This document shows positions 34,513 to 43,993 of a DNA stretch of 64,000 nucleotides, one piece after another. The position numbers and the translations under genes are program-made. Under the pieces are notes generated by a model. The model did no database searches and was not told the origin of the DNA. It saw nothing but the letters and a program-made list of their open reading frames with translations. Within the stretch, counting starts at the first letter, position 1. Each line of letters begins with the position of its first letter. Source of the DNA: Sphingobacterium sp. UBA2700 (GTDB taxonomy: Bacteria; Bacteroidota; Bacteroidia; Sphingobacteriales; Sphingobacteriaceae); NCBI GenBank assembly GCA_002354335.1, contig DELI01000004.1:151551-215550 (forward strand). The letters run 5' to 3'.

Positions 34513-35037
34513 ATGAGTTTGAGCCCGGAATTAGTTGATTTTTTTAAATCATTGTTTGTTGTTGCATTTGGTGTTTTCGCAGGTCTGTTGCTTGCTTTTC
34601 GGCTAGCCTGGCCTAAAGTGGAGCGCTTTTTTGTGCGACTGAACGTAATGAAACGGCCAAAGGCGGTTGGCAAGGAAACCTTAAGAACCTCGGCTTACGA
34701 AAGACTATTGTTATTGGTGCACCGTATGGATGTGCAACAGGTGATGCAGCGTAATTATTCGACCGAACTCTCGGTGGAGCAGTTTCAACAGACTTTAATT
34801 GCAGATGTTGAGGCGGAGTTTGAACATAACTATACCCAGCAACTTTATGTGAGCGATTCGGCTTGGTTGGCGGTTCTTCAATTGAAGAAGTACACGTTGG
34901 ATTTGATTCGGAATACGGGTGGGAAAGTGAGCTCGGTTGACGCTTTTGTGGAGGAAGTATTGGCTTATACGAAGCAGAAGGGCGAAAATGTGAACCTGCA
35001 AACGCAAGTTTTATTGAAAAAAGAGCTAAATGCTTAG
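34513..35037 (+). CDS. conserved membrane-anchored protein, DUF7935-like
   Basis: A 174-aa protein with one N-terminal membrane segment (about 10-30), a short basic stretch, and a helical cytosolic part. The segment AYERLLLLVHRM followed by EFQ-like and QLYVSDSAW elements matches a Bacteroidota family I recall as DUF7935. Function is unknown. It lies between hesB (divergent) and glyA, and a promoter for glyA sits in the following gap, so it is probably expressed on its own. Confidence 0.72.
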   Translation: MSLSPELVDFFKSLFVVAFGVFAGLLLAFRLAWPKVERFFVRLNVMKRPKAVGKETLRTSAYERLLLLVHRMDVQQVMQRNYSTELSVEQFQQTLIADVEAEFEHNYTQQLYVSDSAWLAVLQLKKYTLDLIRNTGGKVSSVDAFVEEVLAYTKQKGENVNLQTQVLLKKELNA

Positions 35038-35106
35038 CAATATCATAATAAAGCAAAATATCTGATAAAAGTTAAGTAATTGATAGTCCAATTCTTTGAG
35101 ATTATC

Positions 35107-35114
35107 TATATTTG
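35107..35114 (+). promoter_or_regulatory. -7 element of glyA
   Basis: TATATTTG fits TAnnTTTG and would give a leader of about 28 bases before the glyA ATG at 35148. No strong TTTG lies at the expected distance upstream. Confidence 0.45.
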
Positions 35115-35147
35115 CCGATAATTCTAAATTTGTAAAAATTCCCAAAC

Positions 35148-36419
35148 ATGGAAAGAGATCAATCCATTTTTAATCTTATCAACGAGGAACTTAAACGCCA
35201 AGAAGAAGGTATTGAGTTAATCGCGTCGGAAAACTTTGTAAGTAAGCAAGTTATGGAAGCTGCTGGTTCGGTATTAACGAACAAATATGCGGAAGGACTT
35301 CCAGGAAAACGTTACTATGGTGGCTGTGAAGTTGTCGATAAAATCGAGACTATTGCAATCGATCGCGCTAAAGAATTATTTGGTGCAGAATGGGTAAACG
35401 TTCAACCACACTCAGGAGCGCAAGCGAATGCGGCCGTATTCTTAGCAATCTTGAAACCTGGCGATAAGATTTTAGGATTCGACCTTTCTCACGGTGGTCA
35501 CTTAACACATGGTTCTCCAGCAAACTTCTCCGGTAAACTTTACCAACCTTTATTCTACGGAGTAAAAGAAGATACTGGATTAATCGATTATGAAAAATTA
35601 GAAGAAACTGCGCGCGCAGAAAAACCAAAGGTTATCATCTGTGGTGCGTCAGCATATTCTCGCGATTGGGATTACGCTCGTATCCGTAAGGTAGCTGATG
35701 AAATCGGTGCACTGGTTGTTGCTGATATTTCACACCCTGCAGGTTTAATCGCTCGCGGACTATTGAACGATCCACTTCCTCACTGTCATATCGTAACGAC
35801 TACAACACACAAGACCTTACGTGGTCCTCGTGGTGGTATGATCATGGTAGGTAAGGACTTCGAAAACCCTTGGGGCATCAAAACTCCAAAAGGTGAGATC
35901 CGTACAATTACACAGTTATTAGACTTAGCGGTATTCCCAGGTACGCAAGGTGGTCCATTGGAGCATACGATTGCTGCGAAAGCTATTGCTTATGGTGAAG
36001 CGCTTTCTGATGACTATTTGACATACATCAAACAAGTAAAACAAAATGCTGCAACATTAGCGCAGTTCTTTGTAGAGAAAGATTACAAGATTATCTCTGG
36101 CGGAACAGACAACCACTTGATGTTGGTTGACCTACGCAATAAAGATATTTCGGGTAAAGAGGCAGAAGCTGTATTGGGCTTAGCTGGTATTACGACGAAC
36201 AAAAACATGGTTCCATTCGATACACGTTCGCCGTTTGTTACATCGGGTGTTCGTTTCGGAACAGCTGCTATCACGACTCGTGGTATCGGTGAGACTGAAA
36301 TTGTACAGATTGGTGAGCTTATCGATGAGGTCCTAACTAGTAGAAACGATGAAGCTGCGCTAAATCGTATACATGGAAAGGTTAAAGAGATGATGGCTCA
36401 ATTCCCTTTATATAAATAG
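35148..36419 (+). CDS. glyA: serine hydroxymethyltransferase
   Basis: PLP enzyme interconverting serine and glycine while charging tetrahydrofolate with one-carbon units. The 423-aa protein begins with the helical N-terminus ([20 protein letters not shown]), has the substrate segment [13 protein letters not shown], and the PLP lysine in [14 protein letters not shown] near residue 226. Codon use is strongly biased, as for a highly expressed gene. A strong terminator follows. Confidence 0.97.
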   Translation: MERDQSIFNLINEELKRQEEGIELIASENFVSKQVMEAAGSVLTNKYAEGLPGKRYYGGCEVVDKIETIAIDRAKELFGAEWVNVQPHSGAQANAAVFLAILKPGDKILGFDLSHGGHLTHGSPANFSGKLYQPLFYGVKEDTGLIDYEKLEETARAEKPKVIICGASAYSRDWDYARIRKVADEIGALVVADISHPAGLIARGLLNDPLPHCHIVTTTTHKTLRGPRGGMIMVGKDFENPWGIKTPKGEIRTITQLLDLAVFPGTQGGPLEHTIAAKAIAYGEALSDDYLTYIKQVKQNAATLAQFFVEKDYKIISGGTDNHLMLVDLRNKDISGKEAEAVLGLAGITTNKNMVPFDTRSPFVTSGVRFGTAAITTRGIGETEIVQIGELIDEVLTSRNDEAALNRIHGKVKEMMAQFPLYK

Positions 36420-36440
36420 TATAAAGCATATTTTACAAGA

Positions 36441-36476
36441 AAATGGCTCTAAATGATAAATTTGGAGCCATTTTTG
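36441..36476 (+). terminator. terminator of glyA
   Basis: A 14-bp stem (AAATGGCTCTAAAT at 36441-36454 with ATTTGGAGCCATTT at 36460-36473, one G-U pair), a 5-base loop, then TTG. Confidence 0.85.
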
Positions 36477-36656
36477 TTGATTAGTATAATGTGAAGAAAT
36501 GTTAAAATCAACCGTAACTTTTTGAATACTCGGAATTTTTAATTCTCTTTGATTTAGTATAAATAATAACAAATCGCCTATCGAAACACGAATACGCTTT
36601 ATAAAATCATTACAAGTACATAGCAGATACTCTAGCATTTTTGTGGAGGAATAATT

Positions 36657-37247
36657 ATGAAACTATTGAATAAGAAGAGTGACCAACAATTGGTTCAAGC
36701 GTACGTTAAAGGCGAAGAAAGAGCAATACAGGTTTTATTAGAACGATATAAAACTAAAATCTATACCTCTATTTACCACCAGGTAAAGGATCAATACCTT
36801 GCAGAGGATATCTTTCAAGAGACTTTTATTAAAGTGATCAATACCTTAAAGGCTGGTCGCTACAATGATGAGGGTAAATTCTTGCCTTGGGTGATGCGTA
36901 TTGCACATAATATGGTGATCGACCATTTCCGCCGCGAGAAAAGAGCCCCTAATATTGTCAATAACGATGGATTCGATATCTTCGAGGTCCTGCAGTTTTC
37001 GGATGATAGCGTGGAGACCAAAATGCTGAAAACCCAGCGAGACATTGATCTCAAGAAAATCATACAATTGCTTCCTGATGATCAGAAAGAGGTGTTAATC
37101 ATGCGCCTGTTCTGTGATATGAGCTTCAAAGATATTGCCGATATCACCGAAGTAAGCATCAATACCGCCTTAGGCAGAATGCGCTACGCATTAACCAACC
37201 TACGAAAAATGATCGAAGAGAATAATTTGATGTTTCAATTGAATTAG
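36657..37247 (+). CDS. ECF-type RNA polymerase sigma factor
   Basis: A 196-aa sigma-70 family factor with region 2 (AEDIFQETFIKVINTLKAG and LPWVMRIAHNMVIDHFRR) and region 4 (LPDDQKEVLIMRLFCDMSFKDIAD). No anti-sigma gene is adjacent, and the only gene-free DNA after it holds repeats. It therefore looks like a stand-alone ECF factor of the type conserved in Sphingobacteriaceae, with an unknown regulon. The 237-base gap upstream holds the glyA terminator and AT-rich DNA. Confidence 0.92.
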   Translation: MKLLNKKSDQQLVQAYVKGEERAIQVLLERYKTKIYTSIYHQVKDQYLAEDIFQETFIKVINTLKAGRYNDEGKFLPWVMRIAHNMVIDHFRREKRAPNIVNNDGFDIFEVLQFSDDSVETKMLKTQRDIDLKKIIQLLPDDQKEVLIMRLFCDMSFKDIADITEVSINTALGRMRYALTNLRKMIEENNLMFQLN

Positions 37248-37576
37248 TAGTTAGTATTTAGTAGTTAGTATTAAGACCTAGGGTTGCTACATATTGAATT
37301 AGTAGTTAGTATTTAGTAGTTAGTATTAAGACCTAGGGTGGGCTACAAAGCTTAATCAGTGGCTGGTATTTTTGAAGTATAAGTTAGACCTATGAGGTGA
37401 TAAACTGGAGTTGAAAACGACTTTCGTCCGCTTTTATTACCCCATAGGTCTAACTACTAAGTACTAACTACTAAATACTAAAAAAATGCCATTTTGTCTT
37501 TATATCCTCTAAAATCAAGGTTTGGAATCAGATTTGATGTGTATTAGTAAATTAGAAAATTAAAGAAATACAATAG
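37248..37576. repeat. flank repeats and long hairpin between the sigma factor and the metallopeptidase
   Basis: Two near-identical copies of a unit containing TTAGTAGTTAGTATTTAGTA then TTAGTATTAAGACCTAGGG lie at about 37244-37285 and 37298-37339 (54-nt offset). A long hairpin (TTAGACCTATGAGGTGATAA, 37385-37404, with TTATTACCCCATAGGTCTAA, 37427-37446, two mismatched positions) follows. The element ends in an inverted flank (37443-37481, ACTACTAAGTACTAACTACT). The region is gene-free, and no terminator with a T-run is visible for the sigma-factor gene. Confidence 0.7.
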
Positions 37577-38260
37577 ATGTACTGGATTATTTTTATTGGA
37601 ATTATGTTGGTGAGCTGGATAGTCCAGTTCCGTTTCAAGAGTAAGTTTAAGAAGTATTCGGAGATGCCGTTATCATCGGGATTATCTGGTGCGGAGATTG
37701 CACAAAAGATGTTGAACGAGAATGGTATCAACGATGTGCAGATTATTTCTGTGGAAGGTCAATTAACAGACCACTATAATCCGGGAAATAGAACGGTTAA
37801 CTTAAGTCCTGAGGTTTATCATGGGCGTTCTGTTGCAGCGGCGGCGGTTGCTGCACACGAGTGTGGACATGCCGTGCAACACGCGACAGCCTATAACTGG
37901 TTACAGTTCCGTTCGGCAATGGTGCCAATGGTAAGCGTGGCTTCGCGCCTGACTTCATGGGTGTTATTGATCGGTGTGATGATGTTGGCATTTTCAGGTA
38001 ATTACATTGTGCTTGCCGTTGGGGTAGGAGCATTGTTCTTAACGACGCTATTTAGTTTCATTACACTTCCGGTAGAGTTTGATGCTTCAGCAAGAGCTTT
38101 AGCGTGGTTGGATCGTTCGGGCGTAACGCACAATACCGCAGAGCATGATGGCGCAAAAGATGCATTAAAGTGGGCAGCGATGACCTATGTGGTGGCAGCT
38201 TTGTCAGCTTTAGTGACTCTGTTGTACTACGCTTCAATTTTGTTCGGAAGAAGAGACTAA
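37577..38260 (+). CDS. zinc metallopeptidase, YugP-like membrane protein
   Basis: A 227-aa protein with an N-terminal membrane segment, the zinc-binding HECGH in AHECGHAVQHA near residue 96, and three C-terminal membrane segments (about 125-150, 155-175 and 205-222). This fits the neutral zinc metallopeptidase family (PF04298-type) of inner-membrane proteins, whose substrates are unknown. A strong terminator follows the stop codon. Confidence 0.9.
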   Translation: MYWIIFIGIMLVSWIVQFRFKSKFKKYSEMPLSSGLSGAEIAQKMLNENGINDVQIISVEGQLTDHYNPGNRTVNLSPEVYHGRSVAAAAVAAHECGHAVQHATAYNWLQFRSAMVPMVSVASRLTSWVLLIGVMMLAFSGNYIVLAVGVGALFLTTLFSFITLPVEFDASARALAWLDRSGVTHNTAEHDGAKDALKWAAMTYVVAALSALVTLLYYASILFGRRD

Positions 38261-38284
38261 TCCGGTTAGTCAAAGAATATAGCG

Positions 38285-38316
38285 ATGGGATGAAAGCAAT
38301 TTCATCCCATTTTTTT
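38285..38316 (+). terminator. terminator of the metallopeptidase gene
   Basis: A perfect 11-bp stem (ATGGGATGAAA at 38285-38295 with TTTCATCCCAT at 38300-38310), a loop of 4, then six T. Confidence 0.88.
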
Positions 38317-38324
38317 CTGAAATG

Positions 38325-38392
38325 ATGTGTTTTCAATGGCAATCAAGAACTTTCATTCCCGTTGCGGTTTCATTGGAAACAGGATAGATTTT
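38325..38392 (-). repeat. inverted single copy of the 50144 repeat unit
   Basis: Read on the minus strand this matches the 75-nt unit at 50144-50332 (AATGAAAGTTCTTGATTGCC, then CATTGAAAACA), with a handful of substitutions. Its presence here in opposite orientation shows the unit is dispersed as well as tandem. Confidence 0.65.
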
Positions 38393-38500
38393 TTGTGAAC
38401 AAGCGATAAGGGGAGTTCTTCAACAGCATTGCTCTATTTCAGGGATTAGACCTAATCATTAAAGTTTATAGCAGATGGATTTCCTTTCAATAGGATTTTG

Positions 38501-38508
38501 TACATTTG
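38501..38508 (+). promoter_or_regulatory. -7 element of ffh
   Basis: TACATTTG fits TAnnTTTG and lies 34 bases before the ffh ATG. No clear TTTG lies at the usual distance. Confidence 0.42.
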
Positions 38509-38542
38509 CACAATTAGCAACAGGATTTCAAGAGATTAAACG

Positions 38543-39886
38543 ATGTTTTCAAATCTACAGGATAAATTAGACAGAGCCTTTAAAGTACTTAAAGGGCAAG
38601 GTAATATTACGGAAATTAACGTAGCAGAGACGATGAAGGAAATTCGCAAGGCATTATTAGATGCCGATGTGAATTACAAGACTGCTAAGACTTTTACAGA
38701 TGACGTTAAACAAAAGGCTTTAGGGCAAAACGTATTAACGAGTATCTCGCCGGGTCAGTTATTGACGAAGATCATGAACGACGAGCTGACCGAATTAATG
38801 GGCGGTACAGTTACGGAGCTTGAGATTACAAAGAATCCTACTGTCATCTTGATCGCTGGTTTGAACGGTGCGGGTAAAACAACCTTCTCCGGGAAATTGG
38901 CGAACTTCCTGAAAACGCAGAAGAACAAGAAACCATTATTGGTTGCGGGCGACGTTTATCGTCCTGCCGCTATCGACCAATTGGAGGTGTTAGGCCAACA
39001 AGTTGGTGTTCCGGTTTTTGTGAATAGAGAATCTACCGATCCAATCGGTATTGCCGTTGCGGGTGTTGAAGAAGCAAAACGCAATGGCCATAATGTAGTC
39101 ATCATCGATACAGCGGGTCGTTTAGCTATTGACGAAGCGTTAATGCAAGAGATCACAGCGGTTAAGGATGCTACGCAACCTCATGAGATTTTATTCGTTG
39201 TTGACTCGATGACGGGTCAGGATGCGGTAAATACGGCAAAAGCATTTAACGATCGCTTAGACTTTACGGGTGTTGTATTAACAAAATTAGACGGTGATAC
39301 GCGTGGTGGTGCTGCGCTTTCGATTAAGTCGGTTGTTAACAAGCCTATTAAGTTTATCGGTACGGGTGAGAAGATGGAAGCATTGGATGTTTTCCACCCA
39401 GATCGTATGGCTTCTCGTATTTTAGGGATGGGTGACGTTGTTTCCCTTGTGGAGCGCGCTCAACAGCAATTTGACGAGAAACAAGCAGCAGAGTTACAAA
39501 AGAAAATCCGTAAGAATAAATTTGACTTCAACGACTTCAAGTCTCAGATTCAACAGATCAAGAAGATGGGTAATATGAAGGATTTGATGGGAATGATTCC
39601 TGGGGTTGGTAAAGCGATCAAAGATGTGGAGATTGATGATGATGCCTTCAAACCAATTGAGGCGATCATCGATTCAATGACTCCTTTTGAGCGTGAAAAT
39701 CCGGATGCAATCGATCAACGCAGAAGAATGCGTATTGCGAAAGGTTCCGGAACAGATGTTAATGAGGTTAACAAGTTGATGAAGCAATTTGGCGATATGC
39801 GTAAGGTGATGAAACAAATGTCAAACCCTGCTATGGCTGCCAAAATGATGAGAAACATGCCTAAGATGCCTGGAAAGCCATTCTAG
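38543..39886 (+). CDS. ffh: signal recognition particle protein Ffh
   Basis: A 447-aa SRP54 GTPase that recognises signal sequences with SRP RNA. Order: N domain (helical bundle, 1-90), G domain with the P-loop GLNGAGKTT near 112-120 and TKLDGDTRGG, and a Met-rich C-terminal M domain (about 295-447) that binds the signal peptide and 4.5S RNA. A terminator follows within 50 bases, so this is a monocistronic gene. Confidence 0.96.
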   Translation: MFSNLQDKLDRAFKVLKGQGNITEINVAETMKEIRKALLDADVNYKTAKTFTDDVKQKALGQNVLTSISPGQLLTKIMNDELTELMGGTVTELEITKNPTVILIAGLNGAGKTTFSGKLANFLKTQKNKKPLLVAGDVYRPAAIDQLEVLGQQVGVPVFVNRESTDPIGIAVAGVEEAKRNGHNVVIIDTAGRLAIDEALMQEITAVKDATQPHEILFVVDSMTGQDAVNTAKAFNDRLDFTGVVLTKLDGDTRGGAALSIKSVVNKPIKFIGTGEKMEALDVFHPDRMASRILGMGDVVSLVERAQQQFDEKQAAELQKKIRKNKFDFNDFKSQIQQIKKMGNMKDLMGMIPGVGKAIKDVEIDDDAFKPIEAIIDSMTPFERENPDAIDQRRRMRIAKGSGTDVNEVNKLMKQFGDMRKVMKQMSNPAMAAKMMRNMPKMPGKPF

Positions 39887-39933
39887 AAAAAGATAAAAAA
39901 GAAGATGCAAGTCCAGGCTTGCTCTCCAGATAC

Positions 39934-39966
39934 AAAAAAGGGCATTCAGCAGGATGCCCTTTTTTA
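39934..39966 (+). terminator. terminator of ffh
   Basis: AAAAAAGGGCAT (39934-39945) pairs with ATGCCCTTTTTT (39954-39965) over 12 bp and supplies the T-run itself. Confidence 0.85.
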
Positions 39967-40009
39967 TGTTTCTAAAGCCTTCAGGCTACTAAATGCTAGA
40001 ATTAATTCT

Positions 40010-40017
40010 TAGTTTTG
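40010..40017 (+). promoter_or_regulatory. -7 element of nuoA
   Basis: TAGTTTTG fits TAnnTTTG and ends 4 bases before the ATG at 40022, again a leaderless-looking start. No -33 box is evident. Confidence 0.42.
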
Positions 40018-40021
40018 TAAA

Positions 40022-40615
40022 ATGGACGACCCCGCACAGATATCAGAATATGGCAAAATCCTACTTATGGCAATAGTAGGGATGCTATTGGTATGTGCTA
40101 CAATCTTTCTGGCGTTCGTCCTTTCGCCTAAGAACCCTAATCCCGTAAAATTAAGTACCTACGAATGTGGAGAGGAAAGTGTTGGAACTTCCTGGATTCA
40201 GTTCAATCCTCGTTTCTACGTCATTGCACTGATCTTCTTGCTTTTTGATGTGGAGCTGATCTTCATATTTCCTTGGGCTACCGTGTTTGGCAATGCGGAC
40301 TTTATTGCTGCCGATGCACGTTGGGGCTGGTTTACTTTGATCGAGATGGCCATCTTTATTGGTATCTTAATCGTAGGCTTAATCTACGTATGGAAGAGTG
40401 GGGATATCAGCTGGATCAAGCCACAGCATAAAACGCCTAGCGTTGCTGTTAATATCCCAAGTGCTGCCTACGACAAGCTGAATCAGCAAACTTATGCTGT
40501 GAGGGATTACAAAGAGCCTTTAATTGAAGAAGTAGAAACCGTTGTGAGCACTACAGCTGCAGCGCCTAAAATAGGATTTAAACCTAAATTCAAGAAACCA
40601 AGTTCAGAATCATGA
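40022..40615 (+). CDS. nuoA: NADH-quinone oxidoreductase subunit A, extended
   Basis: Membrane subunit A (ND3-like) of respiratory complex I. There are three membrane segments: about 14-34, a second near 68-85, and a third near 103-122. The conserved YECGEESVG loop (about 47-55) sits between the first two. At 197 aa it is longer than the usual 115-150: the C-terminal 60-odd residues are a polar, low-complexity tail ending in [15 protein letters not shown]. It overlaps nuoB by four bases (ATGA). Only A and B are present here; the remaining complex I genes are not in this window. Confidence 0.9.
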   Translation: MDDPAQISEYGKILLMAIVGMLLVCATIFLAFVLSPKNPNPVKLSTYECGEESVGTSWIQFNPRFYVIALIFLLFDVELIFIFPWATVFGNADFIAADARWGWFTLIEMAIFIGILIVGLIYVWKSGDISWIKPQHKTPSVAVNIPSAAYDKLNQQTYAVRDYKEPLIEEVETVVSTTAAAPKIGFKPKFKKPSSES

Positions 40616-41124
40616 GTCTAGACCAACGTCTGCAACAAAATAATGGCGTCATTATCGCTAAGATGGATGATCTATTGAATTGGGCCAGGTTGTCATCCAT
40701 GTGGCCTATCAGTTTCGGTATTGCATGCTGTGCAATCGAAATGATGGGGGCTATGGCGGCTACTTATGATTTAGACCGCTTAGGCGTTTTTCCACGCCCT
40801 TCGCCTAGACAGTCGGATGTGATGATTATCGCAGGAACCGTAACGTTCAAGATGGCAGATCGCATCAGGAAGCTTTATGAGCAGATGCCGGATCCGAAGT
40901 ATGTGATTTCGATGGGTTCTTGCTCTAACTGTGGAGGACCTTACTGGCAGCATGGTTATCATGTGGTTAAAGGTGTGGATAAGATTATTCCTGTTGATGT
41001 GTATGTGCAGGGCTGTCCGCCTAGACCGGAGGCTTTGATTGGAGCTTTCTTAGAATTACAAAAGAAAATTGATGAACAGTCTTTACTGAAAGGGGATATT
41101 TTTCCCGTGGCAGTAGAGCAATAG
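40612..41124 (+). CDS. nuoB: NADH-quinone oxidoreductase subunit B
   Basis: A 170-aa complex I subunit that holds the terminal 4Fe-4S cluster N2 next to the quinone site. Cluster cysteines are C39 and C40 in [11 protein letters not shown], one in [10 protein letters not shown] and one in [10 protein letters not shown]. It starts in an ATGA overlap with nuoA and is followed after 8 bases by purK, so nuoAB and purKE probably share a transcript. Confidence 0.95.
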   Translation: MSLDQRLQQNNGVIIAKMDDLLNWARLSSMWPISFGIACCAIEMMGAMAATYDLDRLGVFPRPSPRQSDVMIIAGTVTFKMADRIRKLYEQMPDPKYVISMGSCSNCGGPYWQHGYHVVKGVDKIIPVDVYVQGCPPRPEALIGAFLELQKKIDEQSLLKGDIFPVAVEQ

Positions 41125-41132
41125 AATAAAAT

Positions 41133-42275
41133 ATGGCAAAAGATTTTTATGGGGATTTACGCTTAGGGATTCTAGGTGGCGGACAATTGGGCCGTATGTT
41201 GATCCAAGAAGCAATAAATTTTAATGTAAACATCCATGTGCTAGATCCAGATCCTAATGCACCATGTAAGCGTCTTTGCAACCAATTTGAGGTTGGTTCG
41301 CTAGCTGACTATGATACCGTGTACAACTTCGGTAAGGATTTGGACATGATTACAATAGAGATCGAGAAAGTTAATGTTGATGCCCTAGAGGCATTGGAAT
41401 CGGAAGGAGTGATTGTTTATCCACAAGCGCGTGTAATCCGTTTGATCCAAGATAAGGGATTACAGAAGCAGTTCTTCAAACAGAACGATATCCCGACCTC
41501 AGCATTTCAGTTTATATCGAATAAAGATGGTTTAGCGCAATCACATCTTCCTCTGCCTTTTATCCAAAAGCTTAGAAAAGATGGATATGACGGAAAAGGC
41601 GTAAAGAGAATCAACTCTTCCGCTGATTTTGAAACTGCATTCGAGGAGCCAAGCATCGTAGAAGAGCTGGTTGACTTCGAAAAGGAGATTGCTGTGATTG
41701 TTGCTAGAAACGACCGTGGTGATATTTCTACCTTTCCAATGGTGGAGATGGAGTTCAACCCGCAAGCAAATCTTGTGGAATTCTTGATTTCACCGTCGAC
41801 TTATTCGGCAGATATCCAGGAAAAGGCAGAGCAAATCGCGAAGAAAATTGCTAATGATTTACAAATTGTTGGTCTATTAGCGGTGGAGATGTTCTTGACG
41901 AAAGAGGGAGAGATTCTTGTGAATGAACTAGCCCCAAGACCTCACAACTCGGGACACCAAACGATTGAAGGGAACTATGTTTCTCAATTCGGGCAGCACT
42001 TGCGTGCAATCTTCAATCTTCCTTTAGCCAATACAGGTGCTCGAGGAAATGCTATCATGATTAATCTTCTAGGTGAAGAGGGCTACGAGGGATTGGCAGA
42101 ATATGAAGGATTGGAAGAGGCATTGGCAATCGACGGAGTCTATATTCACTTATACGGTAAGAAATATACTAAACCTTTCCGTAAGATGGGACACGTGACG
42201 ATTGTACATGAAGACCGAGCGACAGCTATAGATAATGCCCGTAAAGTTCAGAATTTAATTAAAGTTATTGCTTAA
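41133..42275 (+). CDS. purK: N5-carboxyaminoimidazole ribonucleotide synthase
   Basis: ATP-grasp enzyme that carboxylates AIR to N5-CAIR with bicarbonate, in purine synthesis. The 380-aa protein has the N-terminal loop GILGGGQLGRMLIQEA, the ATP-grasp core (about 110-290, with RKDGYDGKGV), and a C-terminal domain with ELAPRPHNSGHQT. It is 8 bases downstream of nuoB and 12 bases upstream of purE. Confidence 0.96.
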   Translation: MAKDFYGDLRLGILGGGQLGRMLIQEAINFNVNIHVLDPDPNAPCKRLCNQFEVGSLADYDTVYNFGKDLDMITIEIEKVNVDALEALESEGVIVYPQARVIRLIQDKGLQKQFFKQNDIPTSAFQFISNKDGLAQSHLPLPFIQKLRKDGYDGKGVKRINSSADFETAFEEPSIVEELVDFEKEIAVIVARNDRGDISTFPMVEMEFNPQANLVEFLISPSTYSADIQEKAEQIAKKIANDLQIVGLLAVEMFLTKEGEILVNELAPRPHNSGHQTIEGNYVSQFGQHLRAIFNLPLANTGARGNAIMINLLGEEGYEGLAEYEGLEEALAIDGVYIHLYGKKYTKPFRKMGHVTIVHEDRATAIDNARKVQNLIKVIA

Positions 42276-42287
42276 AAATAAGATATA

Positions 42288-42788
42288 ATGAGTAATCCAA
42301 AGATTGGTATTATCATGGGCAGCAAGTCGGACTTGCCTGTGATGCAAGATGCGGTTGAAGTATTAAAATATTTAGGAGTTGATGCTGAAGTAACGATTGT
42401 ATCGGCACATCGTACGCCAAAGCGTATGTTTGACTATGCGGAACAAGCAGCGAGCAGAGGCCTTAAAGTTATTATTGCTGGTGCTGGCGGTGCTGCACAT
42501 CTGCCAGGTATGGTGGCTTCGATTACGCACCTTCCAGTTATTGGTGTACCGGTAAAATCATCAAACTCTATTGATGGCTGGGACTCTGTACTATCTATCC
42601 TTCAGATGCCAAATGGTATCCCTGTCGCGACAGTTGCTTTGAATGCTGCAAAGAATGCAGGGATTCTTGCCGCACAGATATTAGGAACGCAGGACGACAC
42701 AGTTGCGCAGGCGCTCATTAAGTTTAAAGAAGAGTTGAGAGATAAAGTCGAGGAGACTGCGAGGGAAGTAGAACAATTAAAATTTTAA
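42288..42788 (+). CDS. purE: N5-CAIR mutase
   Basis: A 166-aa octameric class I PurE converting N5-CAIR to CAIR. The motif GSKSDLPVM is at the N-terminus, followed by SAHRTPKRM (catalytic His) and the GAGGAAHLPGMVA loop. It is the last gene of nuoA-nuoB-purK-purE. Its stop codon lies inside the stem of the shared terminator. Confidence 0.97.
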   Translation: MSNPKIGIIMGSKSDLPVMQDAVEVLKYLGVDAEVTIVSAHRTPKRMFDYAEQAASRGLKVIIAGAGGAAHLPGMVASITHLPVIGVPVKSSNSIDGWDSVLSILQMPNGIPVATVALNAAKNAGILAAQILGTQDDTVAQALIKFKEELRDKVEETAREVEQLKF

Positions 42789-42826
42789 ATAGAAAAAGGC
42801 GGGTTATCCCGCCTTTTTCTATTTAA
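42785..42826. terminator. bidirectional terminator shared by purE and the isomerase-like gene
   Basis: A perfect 19-bp stem (42785-42803 with 42808-42826) has a 4-base loop and A/T tracts on both sides. Both stop codons (purE at 42786-42788, the minus-strand gene at 42821-42819) lie within the stem. Confidence 0.9.
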
Positions 42827-43814
42827 ATGTCTTTTGCATATAGTCAAAACTCTTCTTGATACTAGCATACTTATCATCTGAATAGATATCATCTTGTTCG
42901 ATAAAAGCATACTTGAGTCCGCTTTCATTGGCAAAAGATGCTAAGTTCGGAAAGTTGATACTACCTGAACCAACCTCTGTATATCGAATCGTCTTCATAA
43001 CCTCTTCGAAGTTTAAGGTGTCACGTTTGCCAGTTTTTGCGTCGAATTTATTCTGCTCAATAGGATTCGAGAATTGTCTATCCATATCTTTAACATGCCA
43101 CAGAGGGAAGCGTCCTGGGTACTTTGAAAAATACGTTTGCGGGTTTTCTCCCGCTTTATTAATCCAGTATAAGTCGAGCTCAAAGCATACAAGATCAGGT
43201 TCTGTGAAGGCTAGGATAATATCCAATCCTTTCGTGCCATTTCCGAACTCTTTGAATTCCCAGAAGTGGTTGTGATAGCCAATTTTGATACCTGCCTTCT
43301 TCGCCATCTCACCAGCCTTATTCAGCTGTTCAGCGATATATTGATAAGCAGCAACATCCAGTTTGTTCAGGTTGTCCATTGGCGGAACTGGAGCTATTAC
43401 ATACTCCTGTCCGAGGTTATGTGCAATCTCGATGTATTTCTCGATATTCTCTTTGTCGCTATGATCTTTACTTAGGTATTTACCCATATCGTAATGACCA
43501 CTATGTGTGATGAGGTTATTATCATTTAACACCTTCTTGAAATCATCAATGGAGAGCCCCCAGAAGGAGTTGTTTGCGAGATCTACTCCAAAGGTTTCTA
43601 CATGGGTATATCCAAGCTTAGAAACGTTCTTAAGGACCTCTTTCGGGTCTTTCGCTAATAGGTCACGAAGTGTAAAAAGTTGAAGTCCTATGTTCTTAAG
43701 TGGCGATCCGGGTGCAGTGTTGGTTCCTTTGCAGGAAAAAAGATGAGGGGCAAGAAGTCCTCCCATGACTCCTAAGCTAGCTTGCTTAAGGAAATTACGT
43801 CTTGACTGTGTCAT
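42819..43814 (-). CDS. TAT-exported sugar phosphate isomerase/epimerase-like protein
   Basis: A 331-aa TIM-barrel protein of the xylose-isomerase-like superfamily. The N-terminus MTQSRRNFLKQASLGVMGG has a twin-arginine motif (SRRNFLK), and a Cys in LFSCKG could be a lipobox, so it is exported folded and perhaps lipid-anchored. Metal-ligand residues in HNHFWEF and the following E/H positions are typical of the fold. The substrate is unknown. It has no operon partner. Confidence 0.87.
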   Translation of the reverse strand: MTQSRRNFLKQASLGVMGGLLAPHLFSCKGTNTAPGSPLKNIGLQLFTLRDLLAKDPKEVLKNVSKLGYTHVETFGVDLANNSFWGLSIDDFKKVLNDNNLITHSGHYDMGKYLSKDHSDKENIEKYIEIAHNLGQEYVIAPVPPMDNLNKLDVAAYQYIAEQLNKAGEMAKKAGIKIGYHNHFWEFKEFGNGTKGLDIILAFTEPDLVCFELDLYWINKAGENPQTYFSKYPGRFPLWHVKDMDRQFSNPIEQNKFDAKTGKRDTLNFEEVMKTIRYTEVGSGSINFPNLASFANESGLKYAFIEQDDIYSDDKYASIKKSFDYMQKTFK

Positions 43815-43931
43815 ACTTACAATAAGTTTGTTGATTGAAGATAAGTATTATTTTAATAAAAACTTCATCTTTCTGTGTAAAGAGGGATAGGCAGGGTAGT
43901 TGCAGTTGGCGATTTAAACCATACTTTCCAT

Positions 43932-43964
43932 AAAAAAAGAGGGATTCCTTTTTCGGAACCCCTC
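43932..43964 (-). terminator. terminator of the pyrH-frr operon
   Basis: GAGGGGTTCC (43964-43955) pairs with GGAATCCCTC (43948-43939) on the minus strand, one mismatch, followed by seven T. It lies 30 bases after the frr stop. Confidence 0.82.
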
Positions 43965-43993
43965 TTCATATGTGTTAAAGGTGTATCTTAAGA

